28,612 nucleotides of DNA from IMG/VR virus record IMGVR_UViG_3300028596_001141, positions 1 through 28,612 of that record; one strand, written 5' to 3'. Origin of the DNA: a virus. This document shows, one piece after another, positions 6,766 through 13,484 of the stretch; within the stretch, counting starts at the first letter, position 1, and every line of letters starts with the position of its first letter. The notes under the pieces were generated by a model. The model did no database searches and was not told the DNA's origin. It was given only the letters and a program-made list of their open reading frames with translations. Both the position numbers and the translations under genes were made by a program.

Positions 6766-6854
6766 GTCGCACCCTCTCGTGTGATGTGGATCAACCGGTG
6801 AGGATCTGACGATCGCCCACCGGTTTTGGCCAGCATACAGACAAGGAAAGCTAC
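6766..6854. promoter_or_regulatory. divergent control region with inverted repeat
   Basis: This 89-base gap separates two divergent starts and is the natural place for promoters of both the left block and the plus-strand gene at 6855. It holds an 8-bp inverted repeat, AACCGGTG at 6793-6800 and CACCGGTT at 6818-6825, 17 bases apart. This could be an operator or a stem-loop. No convincing -35/-10 pair was found by eye. Confidence 0.5.
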
Positions 6855-7202
6855 ATGAATCTGAACGTGCCCAACGTGTCTTTCTCGATGCTGCGAGACG
6901 AAAACTGCGAAGGCCAGGCATGCGGTGAGTGCCATACGTGCCGCCGTGCGGCGTCCCTGGCGATCGTCTCGTACGTGCTGCGCAAGAGGTTCGAGGAGAG
7001 GGGCCGGACGTACGAGAACTCGGGCGCCGAGGAGCGTCAGTACATCCACACCACGATCTTGAAGATGCTGGACGTCGCTGGCCTGAGCAGCGAAAAGAGG
7101 TTCATTACGCTGGATGAGATCAAGCGGTCCGAGTGGGGTTACGCCATGCGCCAGCGTCAGCTCAGGAAGGAAGGGCCGCACTCTCCAGAAGACACTCGAT
7201 GA
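6855..7202 (+). CDS. hypothetical protein with N-terminal cysteine cluster
   Basis: 115-residue protein on the opposite strand to the left block. Four cysteines (C18, C23, C26, C29) lie close together and may bind zinc; the rest is helical and basic (SYVLRKRFEERGRTYEN) with a charged tail. No family recognised. The ATG follows AAGGAAAG at 5 bases. Its 3' end overlaps, by about 41 bases, the end of the convergent minus-strand gene. A regulator is possible from position and charge, but this is inference. Confidence 0.68.
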   Translation: MNLNVPNVSFSMLRDENCEGQACGECHTCRRAASLAIVSYVLRKRFEERGRTYENSGAEERQYIHTTILKMLDVAGLSSEKRFITLDEIKRSEWGYAMRQRQLRKEGPHSPEDTR

Positions 7203-7533
7203 CCTCTTCCACGTCCAGGCGGTCCATCGCCCGGGTCGATCCGCACTCCAGCAGTTTTTGCTGGCACCTTTCCAGATCGAGCCAGCCGGTTTTCACCAGA
7301 AGGCCCAGCAGCATCACCGCTTCGAGGACCGTTTTCTTGTCGGTCTCTGGATCACCGAGGATCCGGGCGATACGGACGGCCTTCGTGCGCGCCAGTGATT
7401 GAGCAGCGGGGTGGCGTGGGCAGGAAACCTCGTGGGTCACGAGCCATTTGTTCCTGACCCTCGCCATATCGCCTTCGCCAGAAGGAACTGGAACCTGGCA
7501 GACGGAGCAGTTCTGCGGGTACTTGTTCTTCAT
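7162..7533 (-). CDS. hypothetical zinc-ribbon-like protein
   Basis: 123-residue protein with C9, C12, C38 and H41 (CSVC ... SCPRHP), a likely zinc site, followed by a helical part (AQSLARTKAVRIARIL, AVMLLGLLVKTGWLDL) and a C-terminal EEVIECLLES segment. Start chosen at ATG 7533; the frame stays open to 7647, but that would reach into the endolysin gene. No ribosome site precedes ATG 7533, so a leaderless message is possible. The gene is convergent with the 6855 gene. Function unknown. Confidence 0.6.
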   Translation of the reverse strand: MKNKYPQNCSVCQVPVPSGEGDMARVRNKWLVTHEVSCPRHPAAQSLARTKAVRIARILGDPETDKKTVLEAVMLLGLLVKTGWLDLERCQQKLLECGSTRAMDRLDVEEVIECLLESAALPS

Positions 7534-7607
7534 GAGCAGATGATGCCAGGAAGGGAGCCAGGACCAACCGTGCACACGCAATTCATCGCCCCGGCAGGGA
7601 GCCTCGT

Positions 7608-7613
7608 TAGGGT
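7608..7613 (+). promoter_or_regulatory. possible -10 element for a leaderless endolysin transcript
   Basis: TAGGGT (TANNNT type) ends 6 bases before the endolysin ATG at 7620, a spacing that places transcription start at or near the ATG as in actinomycete leaderless mRNAs. The only ribosome site candidate upstream is weak (AGGG), which fits. No -35 box is evident, so this is tentative. Confidence 0.3.
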
Positions 7614-7619
7614 GTTCGT

Positions 7620-8549
7620 ATGAGCACACCACTGAGCGCCAGCGCATTCATAGCCGCCCTGCGGCAGGAAGGGCTGCGGGTCGTCGAGGTCGGCGAATGG
7701 TCCACCCACAACCGCAACCACAAGGGACCGTGGGGTCCCGTCCACGGCGTCATGATGCACCACACCGTGACCGAGGGCACCGCGTCCTCCGTGCGGATCT
7801 GCCGGGACGGACACAGCTCGCTGCCCGGACCGCTCTGTCACGGCGTCGTCGACAAGGACGGCACCGTCTACCTCGTCGGGTACGGCCGGTGCAACCACGC
7901 CGGTCTCGGCGACCCCGACGTCCTGAAGGCCGTCATCTCGGAAGAGCCGCTGCCCGCCGACAACGAGGCGACCGCCGACGGCAACCGCTCCTTCTACGGG
8001 TTCGAGTGCGTGAACATGGGCGACGCCAACGACCCGTGGCCTGCCGCCCAGGTCGAGGCGATGGAGAAGATCGGTGCCGCCCTGTGCCGTGCGCACAAGT
8101 GGACCGCCCGCTCCGTCATCGCGCACAAGGAGTGGCAGCCCGGCAAGCCCGACCCGTCCGGGCCCGGGATGCCCGACATGAACACCTTCCGCGCGAAGGT
8201 GTCCTCGCTGCTCGGCACGAAGAAGCCGGTCCCCCCGCCGCCACCGAAGAAGCCGGTCGTCGATCTGTCCCGGCTGGTGGCCGCAGCCAAGACCGACCCG
8301 GGCCGCAGCGGCACCCCGGTCAGCTACTCCGGAGTCCGCACGGTCGAGGTGGCCCTGGTGGACGAAGGGCTCCTCGCCAAGAAGCGTCTCGACGGTCACT
8401 ACGGATCCGACACCAAGCTCGCCATGACCCTGTGGCAGGAGAAGTGCGGCTACCGGGGACGGGAGCCCGGCGGAGCCGCTGACGGAATTCCCGGGTGGGA
8501 CAGCCTGAACCGGCTGGCCAAGAAGCACGGATTCGACGTCATCCGCTGA
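7620..8549 (+). CDS. endolysin: N-acetylmuramoyl-L-alanine amidase with peptidoglycan-binding domain
   Basis: 309-residue endolysin. Residues about 25-195 form an amidase_2 (PGRP/AmpD-like) domain that cuts between MurNAc and the stem peptide. Likely zinc ligands and catalytic residues are H47/H48 (VMMHHTV), H169, K176 and D178 (AHKEWQPGKPDPSGP), and FYGFECVN is a typical core strand. A proline-rich linker (204-213) leads to a C-terminal peptidoglycan-binding module (about 219-305; LDGHYGSDTKLAMTLWQ). No signal peptide is seen, so release would depend on the holin. The gene precedes the terminase, and the holin follows the terminase. Confidence 0.92.
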   Translation: MSTPLSASAFIAALRQEGLRVVEVGEWSTHNRNHKGPWGPVHGVMMHHTVTEGTASSVRICRDGHSSLPGPLCHGVVDKDGTVYLVGYGRCNHAGLGDPDVLKAVISEEPLPADNEATADGNRSFYGFECVNMGDANDPWPAAQVEAMEKIGAALCRAHKWTARSVIAHKEWQPGKPDPSGPGMPDMNTFRAKVSSLLGTKKPVPPPPPKKPVVDLSRLVAAAKTDPGRSGTPVSYSGVRTVEVALVDEGLLAKKRLDGHYGSDTKLAMTLWQEKCGYRGREPGGAADGIPGWDSLNRLAKKHGFDVIR

Positions 8550-8801
8550 CCTGGAAAGGGCTGCGGAAACTGGTGTACCGTTTCCGTATAACTACCCCGG
8601 CGCCCGGCAACGCGCCACGGCAACTCAGCCGAACGCGAGGAAACCCCTCTGCTCACCCGCCGGGCGCCGTATCCATTTCCACGGCAACGCTGGAAATCCG
8701 CAGGTCAGAAGTTTCCATGACCCGGATGACGGCGTTGCCGTTTCTGTTGCCTGATCATGGAGCACAAGGAAATGCTCGTTCGGTGAAGGGGTGGTTGAGC
8801 C
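8550..8801 (+). promoter_or_regulatory. repeat-rich gap upstream of terminase: probable control or packaging site
   Basis: 252 bases without a gene and dense in symmetry. CGGAAAC (8564-8570) pairs with GTTTCCG (8580-8586), directly followed by a TATAAC -10-like hexamer (8587-8592). An 11-bp repeat at 8598-8608 is inverted at 8659-8669. ATTTCCA (8675-8681) pairs with TGGAAAT (8691-8697). CGGCAACGC occurs at 8605-8613 and 8682-8690 and is inverted at 8732-8740. This could be the late promoter with operator, a cos/pac recognition region, or both. A ribosome site (AAGGGGTGG) precedes the terminase start. Confidence 0.5.
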
Positions 8802-11183
8802 ATGAGTAGAGCGGACAGGGAGGTCGCATCCTCTGTCGCGGAGGCTCTGCGAAGCCAGGCGCAGCAGGCCGGATGGGCACAGGATCCCGTCAAGTGGGCC
8901 AACGATGTTCTCGGCGTACACCTGTGGAGCAAGCAGAAAGAGATCTCCGAGTCGGTCTCCAGCAACAAGCGAACTGTCGTGGCGTCCTGCCACGGCACCG
9001 GCAAGGCGCTCGACGTCGAGACGCCGATCCCCACGCCGGACGGTCCGGTCCGCATGGGCGATCTGGTCGTGGGCTCGAAGGTCTACGGATCCGACGGCTC
9101 CATCGTCAGCGTGGTGGCCACCACGGGCGTCCACCGGTCCGACCGGTACCGGCTGACCCTCATGGCGAACGGCACCGAGACGGAGATCATCGCGTCGGGC
9201 AACCACCTCTGGCCGGTCATGACCGGGCGGGGCCGGGCGCGGGCCGAAGTGCCCACCACCCGGATCAACCTGCCCGGCCCGCACTACGGCGCGTGGCACC
9301 ACCTGGCGTCCAATCTCGACACGCGCACCTTGAACGCGATGATGCACCAGAACCACCGGCTGGTGATCCCCGGCCGCGTGCCGGTCCTGCGGCCCGATGC
9401 CGTGCCGTGGCAGGTGGAGAACTGGATCACCGACATCCTCCGCAAGCGAGGTGTGTGCGACGAGGGCGGAAGGCCCGCGATCCGCTGGGTGACGCACGGA
9501 TCGAATCCCCCGGGCGAACTGGTGAAGGTCCGCCAGAGTCTGCGCGAGGCGCACATCCCGACCCTGCTGCACCGGCGCAGGCACAACGCCTCGGTGACGT
9601 GGACCCTGGCGCTGTGCTCGATGGACGCGATCGAGTTCCTGCCGGACCAGAACGAGCGGGCCCTGGCACTGAACGCCGCCATCGACCGGCAGTGGGCCAG
9701 CTACGACCCGGGCCCCGAAGGCTGGGAGATCACTTCGATCACCCGCATGGGAGACGGCGACGTCCAGTGCATCCAGGTCGACTCGCCGGACCATCTGTAC
9801 CTGTGCACCGAAGAGGGGATCCCGACCCACAACTCGATGATCGCCTCGGTGCTGGCTTGCTGGTGGGTCAACACCCGGCCGCCGGGTGATGCCATCGTCG
9901 TGAGCACCGCGCCCACGTACGCCCAGGTCAACAAGATCCTCTGGGAGGAGATCAGGAAGCACCACGCCACGGCGCAGCAGCGGGGCTTCCCCATGATCGG
10001 CCGGGTCACCCAGGGAGACGAGTGGAAGACGGACGCGGGTCAGGTCGTCGCCTTCGGACGCAAGCCCGCCACCGGTGACCGGCACGCCTTCCACGGTATC
10101 CACCGACGGTACGTACTCGTCGTCATCGACGAGGCCTGCGGTGTGCCGGAGGAGATCTGGACGGGCGTCGAGGCGATCACCACCACCGAGGGCTGCCGCA
10201 TCCTCGCCATCGGGAACCCGGACGACCGCAACACCGAGTTCGGCAAGGTCTACCTGAAGCCCGAGATGGCGCACATGTGGCACCGGATCTCGGTTCCCGC
10301 CCACTCCACTCCGAACTTCACGGGCGAGCCGGTGCCCGATCTTCTGAAGGACGTTCTCGTCTCGAAGAAGTGGTGCGAGGAGCGGCTTCAGGCCTGGGGC
10401 AACAAGGACCCCCGGTATATCGCCAAGGTTATGGCCGAGTTTCCCGACGTATCGAAGTCCTCGCTCTTCGCGCCGTCGCTGGTTTCCCAGGCTTTCGAGG
10501 ACGTTACTCCGCAGATGCGCGGTGGGGTGCTCCGGCTCGGTGTTGACGTCGCCCGATTCGGTTCGGACTCCAACGTGGTCGTGTCGTACGCCGGACGGAC
10601 CGCGAAGGTGGAGTCCACGTGGTCCGGCACGGACACCACGTCCTCGGCACATCAGGTGCTGCATCTGGCCGAGGAGATCAAGGACCGGACGAAGTCCTCG
10701 TGGGTCGAGATCCGGGTCGACGCCGTCGGTCTGGGCGCCGGTGTCGTCGACACGCTCAACGCCCGCCTGGCGCTCCTTCCGGAGCCCTGGTACTCGGTGT
10801 ACGAGATGCACGGTTCCGCAGCCGCACCGACCGACCTGGGCGGTTCTGTGCACGGCTACGGCAACGCGCGTGCGTACTGGTTCGACCAGCTCCGCCAGAT
10901 GATGCGCAACGGCTCGGTGAAGGTGGAGGACCACGAGGCCCTGAAGGACGACCTGGCGATCATCTTCTACTCGATCCGGAACGGGAAGCTGTACATCGCG
11001 CCGAAGGAGGAGATGCGCCAGAAGCACGGACGCTCCCCCGACTTCGCCGATGCCCTGGCCTACGCGACAGCCCCTGTGGCCTCGGGCCCGAGGATCGGCG
11101 ACACCTACTCGGAGACGGCGGAGGACTTCGCCCGGGACCTCGACGACTACGTGGACGACGACCTGAGCATCGCCCCGTTCTAG
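8802..11183 (+). CDS. terminase large subunit, interrupted by an intein
   Basis: 793-residue precursor; removal of residues 69-344 leaves a 517-residue terminase. The ATPase Walker A is split: CHGTGK (63-68) before the intein and S345 after it. Walker B is VLVVIDE (438-444), and AIGNP (469-473) is the coupling motif. The C-terminal RNase H-like nuclease has D582 (RLGVDVAR), D640 (RVDAVG) and D747/D750 (SPDFADAL). It drives DNA into the prohead through the portal and cuts the concatemer. No small terminase gene is recognisable next to it. Because the ATP-binding loop is broken, the precursor should be inactive until splicing. Confidence 0.93.
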   Translation: MSRADREVASSVAEALRSQAQQAGWAQDPVKWANDVLGVHLWSKQKEISESVSSNKRTVVASCHGTGKALDVETPIPTPDGPVRMGDLVVGSKVYGSDGSIVSVVATTGVHRSDRYRLTLMANGTETEIIASGNHLWPVMTGRGRARAEVPTTRINLPGPHYGAWHHLASNLDTRTLNAMMHQNHRLVIPGRVPVLRPDAVPWQVENWITDILRKRGVCDEGGRPAIRWVTHGSNPPGELVKVRQSLREAHIPTLLHRRRHNASVTWTLALCSMDAIEFLPDQNERALALNAAIDRQWASYDPGPEGWEITSITRMGDGDVQCIQVDSPDHLYLCTEEGIPTHNSMIASVLACWWVNTRPPGDAIVVSTAPTYAQVNKILWEEIRKHHATAQQRGFPMIGRVTQGDEWKTDAGQVVAFGRKPATGDRHAFHGIHRRYVLVVIDEACGVPEEIWTGVEAITTTEGCRILAIGNPDDRNTEFGKVYLKPEMAHMWHRISVPAHSTPNFTGEPVPDLLKDVLVSKKWCEERLQAWGNKDPRYIAKVMAEFPDVSKSSLFAPSLVSQAFEDVTPQMRGGVLRLGVDVARFGSDSNVVVSYAGRTAKVESTWSGTDTTSSAHQVLHLAEEIKDRTKSSWVEIRVDAVGLGAGVVDTLNARLALLPEPWYSVYEMHGSAAAPTDLGGSVHGYGNARAYWFDQLRQMMRNGSVKVEDHEALKDDLAIIFYSIRNGKLYIAPKEEMRQKHGRSPDFADALAYATAPVASGPRIGDTYSETAEDFARDLDDYVDDDLSIAPF
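9006..9833 (+). mobile_element. intein inside terminase Walker A, class 3 type
   Basis: 276-residue in-frame insertion with splicing-domain motifs. It begins at A69 (ALDVETPIPTPDG), so the usual Ser/Cys at position 1 is missing. Block B has SGNHLW (H135, W137). Block F has DVQCIQVDSPDHLYL with C323. Block G ends PTHN (T342, H343, N344) before S345. W137, C323 and T342 fit the W-C-T triplet of class 3 inteins, in which the block F cysteine starts splicing. The middle (about 215-295, with SLREAHIPTLL and WTLALCSMDAIEFL) resembles the end of a LAGLIDADG endonuclease, but no LAGLIDADG helix is visible, so homing is probably lost. Confidence 0.88.
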
Positions 11184-11341
11184 CAACACAGCGCCGGTCA
11201 CGAGTCAAGCGACGCCACGAAATTCGCTGAATATCTCACTCGTGTGACTGATCATGGAACCCTGGTACAGGAGCCTCAGGAGTGAGGCTCCTCACCGGAC
11301 CGCCGCAAGCGGAACGGTGGCTAGCAAAACGAGGTGTCCCC
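11184..11341 (+). promoter_or_regulatory. terminase-holin gap with hairpin
   Basis: 158 bases without a gene. A perfect 9-bp hairpin, 11270-11278 with 11283-11291 around GGAG, lies 50 bases before the holin start; it may be a terminator for the terminase message or a control stem for holin translation. The 11-mer CTGATCATGGA at 11248-11258 also occurs at 8751-8761, 41 bases before the terminase start, and may be a shared regulatory element or chance. Confidence 0.4.
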
Positions 11342-11683
11342 ATGTCTCAGCACAGCAAGACGTCCATGCTCACCGACCGGAGGTTCTGGGTCGCCACGGC
11401 GGAACGGTCCGTCTTCACCGGCGCCCAGGCCATCCTGGCCCAGCTCGTGGTCTTCTCCGCGACCGACATCACCGACAGCGGTCTCGGCGTACTCCCCTGG
11501 TCCACCATGGGTTCCGTCGCCGTCTTCGCCGTCCTCGTCTCGGTCGTCACGTCCGTCGCCAAGCTCGGCATCGGAAACGAGGGTCCCGGCATCGTGGAGT
11601 GCCTGCCGAGAAGAAGTGCCCGCCGGAGAACCACGACAGCATCGACGGAACCCCCGGAGATGAAGCCCCCAAGTCCCCTCTGA
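11342..11683 (+). CDS. holin (r1t-type, two membrane spans), C-terminus possibly frameshifted
   Basis: About 113-residue small membrane protein. The N-terminus is hydrophilic (MSQHSKTSMLTDRRFW), followed by two hydrophobic spans (around AQAILAQLVVF and VAVFAVLVSVVTSVA), as in r1t-type actinophage holins, which open the membrane to the endolysin. ATG 11342 follows GAGGTG; the longer frame from 11282 lacks a ribosome site. After GNEGPGIVE the annotated frame becomes Arg-rich with rare AGA codons, while the -1 frame from about 11600 reads a more typical charged tail (AEKKCPPENHDSIDGTPGDE) ending at 11694. This suggests a one-base deletion or a frameshift. Confidence 0.78.
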   Translation: MSQHSKTSMLTDRRFWVATAERSVFTGAQAILAQLVVFSATDITDSGLGVLPWSTMGSVAVFAVLVSVVTSVAKLGIGNEGPGIVECLPRRSARRRTTTASTEPPEMKPPSPL

Positions 11684-11747
11684 CCAAGAACTGAATCCGC
11701 AGGTCGTATCAATAACCCCGGAGTAAGAGCAGGATTATTCTGAGGTT

Positions 11748-13418
11748 ATGGACTACGACGGCATGAACCTCGAAGAGCTGTCCCTCAAGCAGGTCAGGGC
11801 GCTCGTCGACACGCTGGAAGCACGTAACGAGGAACTCACCGGTCTCGTCTCGGAAGAGATGATCCAGGAGGCCGGTGAGTTCTCCACCGCCCAGCTCGCA
11901 CTCGAAGACATCGGCTGGCGCCCCCTCGCGGGCGTCGCCGACTCGTCCAACTCCTTCACGCTCGACGGGCTGCACCGCGCCTCGGAACTGTGCCGCGCCG
12001 TCGCCACCGTGAACCCTCTGGTCGAGCGAGGCCTGAAGGTCCGCACCGGCTACATCTGGGGATCCGGTGTGAGCGTCGTCGCCAAGGAGTTCATCTCCGG
12101 CGGACCAGGCCGCCCTCGCAGTGTGAACGTCGAGCCCACTCTTCCCCCGGGCCTCGACGACGTCCTGACGGGCTCCCTCGCCCAGATGGAGATCGAGATG
12201 ACGGCGGCCACCGACGGCAACCTCTTCTTCCTGGTCGACAAGAAGAACAAGACCGTCCAGCGCGTACCGTTCGAGGAGATCACCGAGGCGGTGTCGCAGC
12301 GCGGAAACCGCGAGCGCATCCTCTACCTGCGGCGCACCTGGAACGACTGGGATCTCGAACTCGACTCCGGCGCCGGAGTGGAGGACCAGCCGGTCACCGA
12401 TCCCGACTTCTCCCGGGGAAGCCGGTCGTGGTCCAACATGAACCGCGACGGAAGCCAGAACGTGGCTTTCCGCAACACGGCCGTCTGGTACCCGACGAGC
12501 AGCCTCGTCGAGCAGAACGACCGCAAGCGGGTCCGCACCCGTATCGACGGTGACCCCGTCGACCACAGCAAGGTCATGGTGCACATCGCCTTCAACCGGC
12601 TCGTCGGCTGGAGATGGGGAATTCCCGATGTGCTCCCCGCCGTGTGGTGGACCAAGGCGTACAAGGAGTACCTGGAGAACTGCGCCACCCTGACCAAGGC
12701 CTACGCCCGCTTCGCCTGGAAGGTGACGAGCGAGAAGTCGCGCGGTGTGCGCCGGACCGCAGCACAGCTCGCACAGGCGCCGCGCACCGACCCGACCACC
12801 GGCCAGCCCCTGGCGGTCGGAGGTTCCGCCGTCCTGGGAGCCGGGCAGGATCTGACGGCCGTCGGCCGGAACACGGCTGTCGACTTCGACGCCGGACGCC
12901 CTCTCGCGGCGATGATCGCAGCCGCCCTCGACGTACCGCTCCCCGCTCTCACCGAGGACCCCACTCTCGGCACGAGGGCGACGGCCGCCGCGCTCGACAC
13001 GTCCACGGTTCTCGTGATGCAGGCGCGGCAGAAGGCGATGGACGAGGCCTTCACGATCATCTTCCGGCTGCTCGGTCTGAAGGTCCGTCTGCGGTGGCCC
13101 GAGATCTCCGAAGAGCCCATCCACCGCCGCCTTCAGGCCATCAACATGGCTGTGCGACTGGGAATTCTTTCGTCCGCAGAATCTCGCGCAATGGTGCTCG
13201 ACGCCTGGCACGACAAGTGGGACGACTTCCCCAAGGACCCCCCGAAGCCGGAGGATCTTCCCTACATCCTCCAGCCCAACACCGCAGCCCAGACGCCTGC
13301 TTCGCCGACTTCCGGCAGGTCGCAGGGGGGTGCCCCGCCGGAGGCCGATCCGATGTCGATGGGAGACCACGAACTTCGCGACGAAGAAGGCGGCGAAGAC
13401 GCCGATACGACGGATTGA
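11748..13418 (+). CDS. portal protein
   Basis: 556-residue protein placed between terminase and protease, the usual portal position and size. It forms the dodecameric ring at the capsid vertex through which DNA enters. The N-terminal 40 residues are helical and charged, followed by a segment in the style of portal cores (ASELCRAVATVNPLVERGLK, then VRTGYIWGSGVSV). The last 50 residues are disordered and acidic (Pro/Gly/Asp/Glu-rich). The ribosome site is poor (GAGG two bases before ATG); ATG 11763 is an in-frame alternative. Identity rests on context and overall form rather than one signature motif. Confidence 0.85.
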   Translation: MDYDGMNLEELSLKQVRALVDTLEARNEELTGLVSEEMIQEAGEFSTAQLALEDIGWRPLAGVADSSNSFTLDGLHRASELCRAVATVNPLVERGLKVRTGYIWGSGVSVVAKEFISGGPGRPRSVNVEPTLPPGLDDVLTGSLAQMEIEMTAATDGNLFFLVDKKNKTVQRVPFEEITEAVSQRGNRERILYLRRTWNDWDLELDSGAGVEDQPVTDPDFSRGSRSWSNMNRDGSQNVAFRNTAVWYPTSSLVEQNDRKRVRTRIDGDPVDHSKVMVHIAFNRLVGWRWGIPDVLPAVWWTKAYKEYLENCATLTKAYARFAWKVTSEKSRGVRRTAAQLAQAPRTDPTTGQPLAVGGSAVLGAGQDLTAVGRNTAVDFDAGRPLAAMIAAALDVPLPALTEDPTLGTRATAAALDTSTVLVMQARQKAMDEAFTIIFRLLGLKVRLRWPEISEEPIHRRLQAINMAVRLGILSSAESRAMVLDAWHDKWDDFPKDPPKPEDLPYILQPNTAAQTPASPTSGRSQGGAPPEADPMSMGDHELRDEEGGEDADTTD

Positions 13419-13484
13419 TCCTTTCCAGGCCCAGACGCGTTACCCTGTGTCCTGTCACACGCGCTAGCCGTTAGGAATGCAAAC

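Noticed and set aside
8625-11201. Very long open frame (858 codons) on the minus strand across the terminase gene
   Set aside because: Antisense shadow caused by high GC third positions; the plus frame carries clear terminase and intein motifs, and the minus protein has low-complexity Arg/Val/Asp composition.
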